Positions 8,301 to 16,374 of a DNA stretch of 39,649 nucleotides are shown in pieces (within the stretch, counting starts at the first letter, position 1; each line of letters begins with the position of its first letter). The translations under genes and the position numbers were made by a program. The notes beneath the pieces were generated by a model. The model was not told the origin of the DNA, did not search any database, and saw only the letters and a program-made list of their open reading frames with translations. Source of the stretch: CAZFER01 sp964517495 (lineage in GTDB: Bacteria; Hinthialibacterota; Hinthialibacteria; Hinthialibacterales; Hinthialibacteraceae). Location of the stretch: NCBI GenBank assembly GCA_964517495.1, contig CAZFER010000060.1, positions 1-39,649 on the forward strand, given 5' to 3'.

Positions 8301-8968
8301 TTTTCTTTTTGTATTTGCGCTATTAAATCCTCCTTTCCATTGTGGCCATGTTTGTGGTTTAAGTTTATAACTGATTCGAAATCATGTTTTCCCAAGTGAG
8401 ATAATATATTCCGGTGTTCACGTATAATGGCGGGGATTCGTGCATGGCCAAACCCAAATTTACGTTGAAGTGAATCCAGGAGCGCCCAGTATTTATCCAA
8501 AAGGTTAAACGCTTCGGTATTTGTAGCGGATTGTAACATCAGGGAATGAAACTCGTGATCGTGATTGATGCAGTTTTCGATGTCATTTCGCCTGACATCG
8601 GCTTCAAAGGCAGCTTGGATACTGTGTAATTGCCTTAAATCGTTTGAATTGAGGGAGGAAAATGATTCTTGAAGCAGCATGGTTTCAATGGCGATTCGTA
8701 TATCGAAAATATTTTTGATAAAATTTTCATCAATTTTCCTGACTTTGGCGCCTTTGTTGGGTTCAAGAATAATTAATCCCTCGCCTTGGAGTTGTTGCAA
8801 GGCTTCACGAACCGGCATTTGACTGACGGCGTAGCGGCGGCTGAGATCAGAAATTTTTAAGTGGAGGCCGGGTTCAAACACACCGAAGAGGATGTCATGC
8901 CGTAAGCGTTCACGAATACGGGCATAAACGGGATCACCGATCATTTCAAGGGAAGGTGATGTATTCAT
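8297..8968 (-). CDS. GntR-family transcriptional regulator, FCD type
   Basis: A 223-residue regulator. The N-terminal winged helix (residues about 12-78) contains the GntR pattern ISDLSRRYAVSQMPVREALQ followed by LQGEGLIILEPNKGAKV. The C-terminal part (about 85-215) is an all-helical FCD ligand domain with the metal-ligand-type pattern HDHEFH, a later EHRNIL and a final histidine cluster NHKHGHNGK. FCD regulators commonly sense sugar acids or carboxylates and repress catabolic genes, including uronate genes in pectin utilisation. The target here is unknown, as the divergent neighbour is a pseudogene. An AT-rich inverted repeat at 9004-9017 upstream might be its own operator. Confidence 0.88.
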   Translation of the reverse strand: MNTSPSLEMIGDPVYARIRERLRHDILFGVFEPGLHLKISDLSRRYAVSQMPVREALQQLQGEGLIILEPNKGAKVRKIDENFIKNIFDIRIAIETMLLQESFSSLNSNDLRQLHSIQAAFEADVRRNDIENCINHDHEFHSLMLQSATNTEAFNLLDKYWALLDSLQRKFGFGHARIPAIIREHRNILSHLGKHDFESVINLNHKHGHNGKEDLIAQIQKEN

Positions 8969-9003
8969 AATCCTTTGGCCGAGCCGTCAAATTGTTCGAT
9001 AGA

Positions 9004-9017
9004 ATTTTAGATAAAAT
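9004..9017. promoter_or_regulatory. inverted repeat upstream of the GntR gene
   Basis: ATTTTA-GA-TAAAAT, a perfect 6-base inverted repeat with a two-base centre, about 35 bases upstream of the regulator start codon. The position suits autoregulation, but it does not resemble the usual TNGTNNNACNA core of GntR operators and is very AT-rich. Confidence 0.25.
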
Positions 9018-9140
9018 ATCAAATCTGGCGGTGAAAGGGAAGTAAAAATTGGATTTTTGGATTAAATATATTTTTGTTAGGTTTCGATCGCGGAGGCGTG
9101 ATTTGCTTTCCCACTAATAGAGAGGGATCAGAAATTTTGG

Positions 9141-9377
9141 GTGTTTAAAAGAATTTTTGTCTGGAATCAGGTATGGTGTACAGATCATTATGATGAAAAT
9201 TATTACTCGAGATCGCCAGAAACAGATCCTGTAAACGATACAAGTACAGGATCAATGACTATTAGAGGGGGTATATGGGGACACAATTTAAGCAAATGTC
9301 GATCAGTTCATAGAAATGGAAGCCCTCCAAGTTATAAAAGTGGTAGTGGTGGATTCCGTATTGTCAGAAATAATTAA
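9141..9377 (+). pseudogene. C-terminal fragment of a formylglycine-generating-enzyme (SUMF1/FGE-sulfatase) domain protein
   Basis: The reading frame contains the hallmark C-terminal motifs of the FGE-sulfatase domain in the right order: WCTDHYDENYY, then RGGIWG, KCRSVHRN, and the closing GGFRIVRN just before the stop. Intact members are usually 250 residues or more and have GNVWEWC just before CTD. Here that motif is damaged (NQVWC, with GNVWEW lost or shortened) and no upstream domain can be read in any frame. The open frame begins at a chance ATG. This is therefore the 3' end of a dead gene. FGE-domain proteins activate sulfatases or act as C-type-lectin-like binding modules. No sulfatase gene is seen in the window. 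Confidence 0.75.
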
Positions 9378-9412
9378 TCAGTAATATCATTTGGCGATAA
9401 AAGTTTGATCTG

Positions 9413-9524
9413 GTGGGTTAAAAATGCAGATGGTGTATTTTTTAATCCACACTACAAACTTGCGCTTGCCACCGCCCTATATTTAAGGTGATTTTCAAGG
9501 GTAAAGGACGGCGTTTTCCCCTTG
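9413..9524. terminator. two hairpins downstream of the FGE remnant
   Basis: First hairpin: GTGGGTTAAAAAT-type arm (9413-9425) against TTTTTTAATCCAC (9438-9450), nearly perfect, with a 12-base loop. Second: CAAGGG-T-AAA (9496-9505) against TTT-C-CCCTTG (9515-9524), nine pairs with one mismatch and a 9-base GC-rich loop. The first could terminate transcription of the former FGE gene. The second lies about 150 bases upstream of the aldo/keto reductase and could be leader structure. The spacer 9378-9658 holds nothing else I recognise. Confidence 0.35.
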
Positions 9525-9673
9525 GCACTCGCGCCCCAATTATTTTTTTAATCAAAGCCTTGGGTAGACAACACAAATCCACCCTCAATATTATTTGCAC
9601 AATCTGTATAATTGGTTATCGAAGCTGTGCGAATTATTAACTTGGAACTTTACGAGACATGAAAGGAAATCTT

Positions 9674-10618
9674 ATGGACCGACGACACTTTTTAAAACAG
9701 ACTACTGTTGCGGGTATTAGCGCCGCTTGTATAAGCCAGGCCTCTAACGCGAAACCGGAATCTTTTCCCAAACGCCTTTATGGTGATACGGGAATCGAAC
9801 TCTCCATCATTGGATTTGGTGGAATTGTGGTTGACCGTACTGAGCAGTCTCACGCCAATAAGACAGTAGCGAAGGCTTTCGATAATGGTATCAATTATTT
9901 CGATGTTGCACCAACCTATGGCATTGCTGAAGACCGCCTTGGACCAGCCTTAGAGCCTTATCGTGACAACGTTTTCCTGGCATGCAAAACGCAGAAACGC
10001 GATAAACAAGGCGCGGAAGCTGAATTGATTTCCTCATTGAAAAAACTGCGAACAGATCATTTTGATCTCTATCAACTCCATGCTCTCTCAAAAATGGAGG
10101 ATTTGGAAAAAGCATTGGCACCAGGCGGGGCGTTGGAGACATTTACAAAAGCGAAAGAAAAAGGCCTTATCCGTTATATAGGGTTTTCAGCCCATTCCGC
10201 TGAGGTCGCCATTGCCGCCTTGGATCAATTTGACTTTGATTCAATCCTCTTTCCGTTCAACTATGTAACCTGGTTTGAAGGCGATTTCGGCCCCCAGGTC
10301 ATCAAAAAGGCCAAAGAGAAAAACGCTGCCTGCCTGGCCTTAAAAGCCATGGCTCATACACGCCGGCCAAGAAATTCCAAGCGTGAGAAATATCCAAAAT
10401 GCTGGTATCTGCCTGTTACTGATTCTGCCGAAGCGGAAAAAGCATTGCGCTTCACCCTATCCCTGGATATTACCGCCGCCATTCCTCCTGGCGATGAATC
10501 GCTTTTTTGGCAAGGCGTAAAATTCGCCCGTCATTTCAAACCACTCGGCGAAACCGAAAAAGATGAGATCCGTCAATTAGCCAAAGGTGTAACACCCATC
10601 TTTCGCCGTGAAGCGTAG
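9674..10618 (+). CDS. Tat-exported aldo/keto reductase
   Basis: A 314-residue NADPH-dependent aldo/keto reductase counted from the ATG at 9674. A longer frame opens at 9659, but the GAAAGGAAA ribosome-binding site lies inside those extra codons and is correctly spaced for 9674, and the Tat signal MDRRHFLKQTTVAGISAACI then starts right at the N-terminus. Fold motifs include YGDTGIELSIIGFGGI, GINYFDVAPTYGIAEDRLG (catalytic Asp and Tyr), FLACKTQKRD (Lys) and FDLYQLHAL (His). C-terminal ALKAMAH and the FTLSLDITAAIPPG segment are typical of planctomycete-type Tat-secreted members. The substrate is probably a sugar or another carbonyl compound in the periplasm, but this is not determined. Confidence 0.88.
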   Translation: MDRRHFLKQTTVAGISAACISQASNAKPESFPKRLYGDTGIELSIIGFGGIVVDRTEQSHANKTVAKAFDNGINYFDVAPTYGIAEDRLGPALEPYRDNVFLACKTQKRDKQGAEAELISSLKKLRTDHFDLYQLHALSKMEDLEKALAPGGALETFTKAKEKGLIRYIGFSAHSAEVAIAALDQFDFDSILFPFNYVTWFEGDFGPQVIKKAKEKNAACLALKAMAHTRRPRNSKREKYPKCWYLPVTDSAEAEKALRFTLSLDITAAIPPGDESLFWQGVKFARHFKPLGETEKDEIRQLAKGVTPIFRREA

Positions 10619-10920
10619 AAGGAACTCGATTTTGCATAATATCCCTCAAGAGGGAAGGGTGAGATATGTGAATTGATCGATTGCCATTCAATGCGTGAGT
10701 AAATGTTGGTTTTGTAGGATGATAAAGTAGGGGTTGGTTTGAAATCTGCCCCTTCATTTACGCGAAAGCCGATTATTTCCCAATCGTATTCTGGTTTTGA
10801 AATCATCTCCTGTTTGGCGCTTGTTTTCGTTTTGTCATTGTTTATTTACCTCACATCATTGAAAGTTGCTCAGAGAATAAAATAGTATTTTATACCATCC
10901 TATCAAAAGGGGCAGGCGCC
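10619..10920. other. spacer with no recognisable gene
   Basis: About 300 bases between the aldo/keto reductase and the pectate lyase remnant. I see no motif-bearing reading frame. The last 18 bases (10903-10920) read in frame as SKGAGA and align with the GAxGAGAM stretch of pectate lyase relatives, so the remnant extends slightly upstream of its first ATG; the rest of its 5' end is gone or unrecognisable. Confidence 0.5.
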
Positions 10921-11661
10921 ATGACACCGGGTGGACGTGGTGGGCAGGTCATTGCCGTTACAAACTTGAATGAGAACGGTCCCGGTAGTTTGCGTGCTGC
11001 TGTGAATGCCGAAGGTCCACGCATGGTTATCTTTCGAGTGTCGGGTGTCATCACGCTTGAAACAGAGTTAACAATCAACAATCCCTTTATTACCATTGCC
11101 GGTCAGAGTGCGCCTGGCGATGGGATTTGCATTCGGGGACAAACGACTGAAATCAACACGCATGATGTGATTTTGCGTTATCTTCGTTTCCGCCGGGGAA
11201 ATCTCAAGGATCGCAATGATACGGTTGCTCAAGTGCGGGCATCCTCAGCCAATCCTGCTCCTCATGTAACCTGGCAACCTGCCGAAGAAGCTTACGAACT
11301 GGTGCTAAAAAACAGTGGAGCCACTCTGCCCAAACGTGATCCGGTGGATGAGAGGATCATTCAAATGGTTCGAACCGGACAACCGGCAGAAGGGAATGGA
11401 ATCATCGATATGCCTAATGAAGTGGGGGGCTGGCCTGAATATCAATCCAAACCTGCACCGAAGGATCATGACCATGACGGAATGCCTGATGTGCGGGAAA
11501 AAGAACATGATTTGAACATGGAGGATTCCTCGGATGCTCGTGAAGATGCTGATGAGGTTGGTTATACGAACATTGAAGAGTGGTTGAATGGCACGAATCC
11601 GACTCAGTATGTCGATTACACCAAACCTGTGAATAACAAAAATTCTCTTCATGAAGGGTAA
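10903..11661 (+). pseudogene. pectate lyase remnant lacking signal peptide and catalytic core
   Basis: The open frame from 10921 (246 codons) matches the intact pectate lyase at 23064-24590 at both ends. Residues 1-93 (TPGGRGGQVIAVTNLNENGP through RYLRFRRG) align with intact residues about 55-150, and residues about 131-246 (NSGATLPKRDPVDERIIQMV through EWLNGTNPTQYVDYTKPVNN) align with about 394-506. Between them only about 38 residues replace about 245, so roughly 200 residues of the right-handed beta-helix and active site are missing. The 5' end is also missing: the first ATG corresponds to an internal methionine and no signal peptide precedes it. The deletion kept the frame, so a short protein could still be made, but it should not be an active lyase. 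Confidence 0.8.
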
Positions 11662-11762
11662 GTAACGTGTCCACCATATGAAGTGAAAATGGTGTGAAAA
11701 CGTCCAATGGACTGTACTATACATTAAATTCAGGTCGCTATACTTTTTTAAGGAGGAAAGTC

Positions 11763-13265
11763 ATGATTTGCATAAGTCGAAAGGGAACCGCTTTTAATCC
11801 GAATTTCATGACAATATTAATAATTCGAGCAAATCTGTCATTGCAACCATTGAGGCGTTTATTGTTCATGGCATTCATTTTTATGTTGCCCAATTACATC
11901 AATTTACAGGGTGCTTATACCGATTCCATTCAACCTTATACTGAAAACCCCTGGTACTGGCAGTATGAAGGCAAATCGGTTGTACTGATCGGGGCAAGTG
12001 ACGACGACAATCTATTCCAGTGGACGGGGGAAACATTAACGAATCATTTAGACCTGCTCGTATCGCTGGGAGGTAACTATTTACGAAATACGATGTCAGA
12101 CCGTGATGAAGGCAATGTCTATGCTTTTAAAGAGATCAGAGACGGAGTTTATGACCTCGACCAGTGGAATCAGGAGTATTGGGATCGGCTGGCGTTTTTT
12201 CTGCAAGAAACCAGCAAGCGGGATATCATTGTGCAACTGACCTTGTGGGATCATTTTGATATGCATGATGAGCACCCTTGGCATCCGTCCAGTAATGTCA
12301 ACCTGAGTTCCGATGACATGGATGATGAGGACGACTTTTACGGGGGTTCGGTGTATGATAACAACGAAGCGATTCTGAAATATCAGGAGCGATTCGTCGA
12401 AAAGGTAATGTCGGTTACCCTGCAGCATGACAATGTGCTCTACAATATTAATAACGAGGGCAGCGAGAGGAGCGAATGGGACAACTACTGGGCTCAATTC
12501 ATAAAACAAGAGGCCGCTGAGAACGGGAAACAGATTCATGTCACCAGCATGCTTTTTGATCCCTCCAGCGCAGTGCGGCACGCCATGACGTATCGCGATA
12601 TTTATAGCTATGCTGAAATCTCTCAAAACAACCAGGATTCCCGTGGCGGAAGGGGGCCGGCACATTACACCAATATCATGAAATGGAGAAAAATACTGGC
12701 TGCCAACCCCATGCCGATGAACAATGTCAAAGTTTATGGCTCCCAGGATGGTCCCAATTATTCGGCGGGCACTGGACGTGAAGCGGTGGAGCGCTTTTGG
12801 AGAAACATCTTTGCAGGCGCGGCCTCAAGCCGTTTTCACCGTCCCGCGGACACATGGGGTATCGGATTAAACAAACGGGCTCAAACGAATCTGAAGGCGA
12901 TGAGCATGTTTCTGCAAGCGTTTGATATCTTTGAGGCCAGGCCCCACAACGAACTACTGTCTTCGTATGTGGAACTACACCCCTCTTCTATGGAAGCCTA
13001 TTGCCTGGCCGATATCGGGGAACAGTACGCCATATATTTCCCCGGCGGCCGCTACACGATTGACTTCGATCCCTGGTTGTTTGTCGAAAAGATGAGGTTG
13101 AAATGGCTCCACATCGATGAGGGCACATGGTCGGAAGAAGAGATTGTGGATGTCCAATGGGAAGGCGGCGTCCACAACTGGGGACACCGGGCGACTGTAC
13201 GTCTCGAAACTCCGGGTAAGGCGCCCTATGTTGCTTTCCTCGAACCTCTTGAGATGAAGGAATAA
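11763..13265 (+). CDS. exported GH5-like putative glycoside hydrolase
   Basis: A 500-residue protein from the ATG at 11763. The frame is open from 11694, but AGGAGG (11751-11756) is ideally placed for 11763. The N-terminus holds a hydrophobic stretch (LLFMAFIFMLPNYINLQGA, about residues 35-55) that looks like a signal peptide with a long n-region. A TIM-barrel-like domain follows (about 60-400): NPWYWQYEGKSVVLIGAS, LVSLGGNYLRNT, the VQLTLWDHFDMHDEH strand, and YNINNEGSE, whose E232 is the likely acid/base residue. The C-terminal 80 residues (AYCLADIGEQYAIYFPGG onward) resemble the small beta domain found after GH5-like or DUF4038 catalytic domains. The polymer attacked is unknown; pectic side chains fit the neighbourhood. 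Confidence 0.75.
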   Translation: MICISRKGTAFNPNFMTILIIRANLSLQPLRRLLFMAFIFMLPNYINLQGAYTDSIQPYTENPWYWQYEGKSVVLIGASDDDNLFQWTGETLTNHLDLLVSLGGNYLRNTMSDRDEGNVYAFKEIRDGVYDLDQWNQEYWDRLAFFLQETSKRDIIVQLTLWDHFDMHDEHPWHPSSNVNLSSDDMDDEDDFYGGSVYDNNEAILKYQERFVEKVMSVTLQHDNVLYNINNEGSERSEWDNYWAQFIKQEAAENGKQIHVTSMLFDPSSAVRHAMTYRDIYSYAEISQNNQDSRGGRGPAHYTNIMKWRKILAANPMPMNNVKVYGSQDGPNYSAGTGREAVERFWRNIFAGAASSRFHRPADTWGIGLNKRAQTNLKAMSMFLQAFDIFEARPHNELLSSYVELHPSSMEAYCLADIGEQYAIYFPGGRYTIDFDPWLFVEKMRLKWLHIDEGTWSEEEIVDVQWEGGVHNWGHRATVRLETPGKAPYVAFLEPLEMKE

Positions 13266-13349
13266 GAGTTAGAACCATCCATCTGCCATGCAATCAATGC
13301 ACGAAAGCAACGACATTATAAAAACATAAGAAGTGTTTGACTCATAAAA

Positions 13350-14948
13350 ATGAACAAGGAAAGGAAGGTTCTTATTGTGTTAATTTTTTTCCTGAAAACT
13401 TTTGTTTGGGTGATTGTTACATTAACCTGCACGGTATCCAGTTTTGCCCAGGAACAACTTGCATTCTCTGGTGCGGTTGAAGCAGATGACGAATCATCTA
13501 GCGGCCGTTATGGTGACTGGCCCCAATACGACACTAATCCATATCGTTTCCCGATCACCATTCCCATTGCGTCCGGTGGCGATTACTGGAACAGCAAGGG
13601 TGGCTTTGTCATCCACGACATCACGGGGGATAGGCTCATGGACTACGTGCTCAGCTTCAAAGAAGGGCGCCAGAATGATGAGAGCAGAAATGCCTATATT
13701 GGTGCGTACGACCATTACGGCCAGGAGTTGTGGACCAAGAGAATCCCGGACATGCGCTTGAATATGAAGGCCGAGTACAAGGGTCTCCCGGGTCATTACG
13801 GTCCCGGGTTTTTCATCGCGGACATCGACAAGGACAAGCGGCCCGAACTGCTCCACATCGATATGGCTAATCGGCTGGTTATCCGCGACGCTCGTTCCGG
13901 GGAAGTCGAGAAAAAGGGGCGTATCCCGTTGCCAGAAGGCGGCGGACGATGGGGCGGTATGGTACAGGTGTGCAATTTCAGGGGTGAAGGCATGGTCGAC
14001 GCCTTGCTTCAAGCGGAATACGAAGAGGGAGACAGTCGAAAGGCCCCGGATCCGCACAACCCATTTCACCGTGTGACAGCCGTCAAACTCGATTCCTATA
14101 AGGACGGCGAATTTGAAGTATTGTGGCACAACACGAGTTACATTGGTGGACGCCATTACGGAGCCCGCGCAATAGACATTGACGGCGATGGGCGGGACGA
14201 AGTATACGGAGCGGTCATCGTCGATGAAAACGGCAAGATTGCCCACGATTGGCGGCTACCGACTGATTTCAGACATTACGACAGCATGAAAATTCGTGAT
14301 GCGCGTCCTGATTTGCCCGGGCTGGAAATCTTTCTCCTGACTGAAGGGGGAAACCAGTGGGTTGCTTGCGTAAATCAGAACCGGATTGTGTTCCGCAGCA
14401 GCTTCGAAAACCAAGAGCCCCAGAAGGGGGTTGTGGGCGAGTTCGATCTTTCCCGCCCTGGTCTCGAAAACTGGTGGGCCAACAAAGACAATAACTCGGA
14501 CGACACCTATCGTTATCCTTACGTTTTCGACTCGCGAGGGGAATTGATCAAATCGTACGACTTCAAAAGCCAATACCCGCAGAAAGGCAAAGAAAGGGAT
14601 TGGGCCCCTGGGGGTACGACCGTTATCGATTGGTGCGGGACGCTCGTAAAGCAGGCCTTCATGCGTGGGCGTTTCAACCATCCAACGCAGAGCGGTGTTG
14701 GCAATCCGGTGATCTTCGAACCGCTCGAGGGAAAGATCATCCAGTGGTTTGACGTGGCTGTTCGCCAGTGCTTTCCCGCAGATGTTTCCGGCGACTACCG
14801 CGAAGAAATCGTCGGTATCGACCCGGTCAATAAGGAATTTGTGATTTGGTGGAACCCTGATGAGAATCCCCGTTCACAGGAGCGTTACTGGGCGCAGCCG
14901 TGGTATCGCATGGCGATGCAGATTTCCGACGCCTACTCGGTCAAGTAA
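13350..14948 (+). CDS. exported rhamnogalacturonan-lyase-like (PL11-type) beta-propeller protein
   Basis: A 532-residue secreted protein. Residues 1-34 are a signal peptide ending in SSFAQ. The mature chain has FG-GAP/VCBS-type calcium-binding repeats arranged as in family 11 rhamnogalacturonan lyases: FVIHDITGDRLMDYVLSF, FFIADIDKDKRPELLHID, AIDIDGDGRDEVYGAVIVD followed by HYDSMKIRDARPDLPGLEIF, and DVSGDYREEIVGID near the C-terminus. PL11 enzymes cleave the rhamnogalacturonan I backbone by beta-elimination. The match is at the level of repeats and order, so lyase activity is inferred. DNA composition is odd: the signal peptide region is AT-rich (20 of 60 bases G+C in the line at 13381), while the mature region is GC-rich (36 of 60 at 13801). 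Confidence 0.72.
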   Translation: MNKERKVLIVLIFFLKTFVWVIVTLTCTVSSFAQEQLAFSGAVEADDESSSGRYGDWPQYDTNPYRFPITIPIASGGDYWNSKGGFVIHDITGDRLMDYVLSFKEGRQNDESRNAYIGAYDHYGQELWTKRIPDMRLNMKAEYKGLPGHYGPGFFIADIDKDKRPELLHIDMANRLVIRDARSGEVEKKGRIPLPEGGGRWGGMVQVCNFRGEGMVDALLQAEYEEGDSRKAPDPHNPFHRVTAVKLDSYKDGEFEVLWHNTSYIGGRHYGARAIDIDGDGRDEVYGAVIVDENGKIAHDWRLPTDFRHYDSMKIRDARPDLPGLEIFLLTEGGNQWVACVNQNRIVFRSSFENQEPQKGVVGEFDLSRPGLENWWANKDNNSDDTYRYPYVFDSRGELIKSYDFKSQYPQKGKERDWAPGGTTVIDWCGTLVKQAFMRGRFNHPTQSGVGNPVIFEPLEGKIIQWFDVAVRQCFPADVSGDYREEIVGIDPVNKEFVIWWNPDENPRSQERYWAQPWYRMAMQISDAYSVK

Positions 14949-15061
14949 GTCCCTCATCTGACACGCCGGTTGGCGGGGCCGACGGGCCAGCGGTACTGGG
15001 GGAATCGCATCAGGTCGTCCGTACCCTCCCCACCTGCACGCGCGGCAGAATAGGCTGGCTC
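14949..15061. other. GC-rich tail after the PL11-like gene
   Basis: Composition stays GC-rich past the stop codon (41 of 60 bases at 14941, 39 of 60 at 15001) and then falls abruptly to 20 of 60 in the line at 15061. No protein motif is readable in it. It looks like the end of an imported DNA segment rather than a gene. Confidence 0.5.
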
Positions 15062-15133
15062 AATTCGGTTTTGTTCACATTGATTCCCATTGTCACCTGT
15101 TCATTAGAATTCATCAAAATAATTGAAAATCAC

Positions 15134-15466
15134 TCACCGGATGAACTCATTATATTGGCTTTTGTATTCACTGGGTGTGCAATGAAAGGCTTTTCTGAAG
15201 GCTGAGTTGAATCGGCTTAATGAACCAAATCCGGAATTGTGTGCGATATCTATGATCAATTCATTCGAGGTAATCAGCATTTGTTGAGCGTGGGAAAGCC
15301 GAAATTCCGTAATATATTCGATCATGGTTCTGCCGAATGTATTTCGGAATAACCTCATGGCATAATTGGGATGCAGGCCTGCTGAGTTGGCTATTTCATC
15401 CACGGTCAAATTTTTTGTGTAATAATGCGATGAATTATCTTGATCCCTATTGTATAATAGCCTCAT
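15134..15466 (-). CDS. AraC-family DNA-binding domain, probably a 5'-truncated regulator
   Basis: A 110-residue frame containing both helix-turn-helix units of an AraC/XylS domain: NLTVDEIANSAGLHPNYAMR then LFRNTFGRTMIEYITEFRLSHAQ, and IIDIAHNSGFGSLSRFNSAF then RKAFHCTPSEYK. Full-length sugar-responsive AraC proteins are about 270-300 residues and carry an N-terminal cupin; here an in-frame stop lies just 15 bases before the first ATG and no cupin is visible. It may be a pseudogene, or a MarA/SoxS-like stand-alone domain, which has this length. It is divergent from the sugar operon starting at 15532 and is probably its former or current activator. Backbone composition is host-like. Confidence 0.7.
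   Translation of the reverse strand: MRLLYNRDQDNSSHYYTKNLTVDEIANSAGLHPNYAMRLFRNTFGRTMIEYITEFRLSHAQQMLITSNELIIDIAHNSGFGSLSRFNSAFRKAFHCTPSEYKSQYNEFIR
15453..15458 (+). promoter_or_regulatory. candidate -10 element for the sugar operon
   Basis: A perfect TATAAT lies 74 bases before the transketolase start, overlapping the first codons of the AraC frame. No good -35 box is found 16-18 bases upstream. This is the usual picture for promoters that need an AraC-type activator, but the match may be chance. Confidence 0.3.
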
Positions 15467-15531
15467 TTTATGTACAACAGTTCATTGAAGTGAAATTGAT
15501 GGGGTATCGATTTGTTGACCGAGGAAATTAT

Positions 15532-16365
15532 ATGGACTTGAAGCAAAAATCTATCTGGTATCGAAAAAAAATTTTAACTTACATCAAACACGCTAAGGCG
15601 GGCCATACGGGTGGTTCGTTGTCCTGCATTGATATTTTAAATGTCTTGTATAACAAAATATTGAATGTCAGTCCAGCGGCGTTTTCTGATCCAGGCAGGG
15701 ATCGATATATTCATAGCAAGGGCCATTCTGTTGAAGCCTTGTATGTCGTTTTGGCTGACCTTGGTTTTTTCCCGGAATGTGACCTTGAAACACTTTGTCA
15801 ATACAAATCTCATTATGTCGGGCATCCAACTCGCAAAGTGAATGGTATAGAGCAAAATACCGGCGCGTTGGGGCATGGATTGCCTATCAGCGCAGGCATT
15901 GCGATTGCAGGGAAAAAAGACCACTATGATTATCGCGTTTTTACGTTGCTGGGTGATGGCGAAATTGTGGAAGGTTCGAATTGGGAGGCCGCGTTAACCG
16001 CATCCCAATACCGGTTGGATAACCTGGCCGCCATTGTTGATCATAATACATTGCAAATTACCGGCCGCACAATTGATGTATGCAATACAACTCCATTGGA
16101 TCAAAAATTTGAAGCGTTTGGTTGGTCTGTGCGGTTTGTTGATGGGCATGACCTGGACGCCCTGGAATCGTTACTGCGCTCTGTTCCTTTTGAAAAGAAC
16201 AAACCCAGTTTGCTGATCGCCAATACTGTAAAAGGGAAAGGGGTCTCTTTTATTGAACATCAAACAAGCTGGCATCATAAAGTTCCAAGCGATGAGCAAT
16301 TTGACCAGGCGATCAAAGAATTGGAAGAAGCGGAAAAAAGGTTAATGGATCCAGTAACACCATAA
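15532..16365 (+). CDS. transketolase N-terminal (thiamine diphosphate-binding) subunit
   Basis: A 277-residue split-transketolase subunit. I chose the ATG at 15532, preceded by GAGGAAA; an open frame runs upstream to 15337 but that part overlaps the AraC frame and has no transketolase similarity. Motifs: HAKAGHTGGSLSCIDIL, SKGHS, NTGALGHGLPISAG and the thiamine diphosphate/metal motif GDGEIVEGSNWEAAL with the downstream asparagine in DHNTLQ. The C-terminal TVKGKGVSFIEHQTSWHHK loop is typical. It forms the active enzyme with the next gene product, nine bases downstream. Such split pairs in sugar operons act on special substrates; apulose-4-phosphate transketolase (AptA/AptB) is the best-known case with this gene company. 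Confidence 0.92.
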   Translation: MDLKQKSIWYRKKILTYIKHAKAGHTGGSLSCIDILNVLYNKILNVSPAAFSDPGRDRYIHSKGHSVEALYVVLADLGFFPECDLETLCQYKSHYVGHPTRKVNGIEQNTGALGHGLPISAGIAIAGKKDHYDYRVFTLLGDGEIVEGSNWEAALTASQYRLDNLAAIVDHNTLQITGRTIDVCNTTPLDQKFEAFGWSVRFVDGHDLDALESLLRSVPFEKNKPSLLIANTVKGKGVSFIEHQTSWHHKVPSDEQFDQAIKELEEAEKRLMDPVTP

Positions 16366-16374
16366 CAGAAAACA

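Noticed and set aside
10573..10806. 77-codon minus-strand frame over the 3' end of the aldo/keto reductase
   Set aside because: Overlaps a firm gene, no motif and no ribosome-binding site; treated as a shadow.
13494..14246. 250-codon minus-strand frame inside the PL11-like gene
   Set aside because: It is the antisense shadow of a GC-rich coding region; the plus strand carries the signal peptide and calcium-binding repeats.
14900..15205. 101-codon frame overlapping the end of the PL11-like gene
   Set aside because: It starts inside the lyase in another frame, spans the GC boundary at 15061 and shows no motif.
15337..15531. N-terminal extension of the transketolase frame
   Set aside because: The 65 extra codons overlap the AraC frame, have no transketolase similarity, and the GAGGAAA site fits the ATG at 15532.
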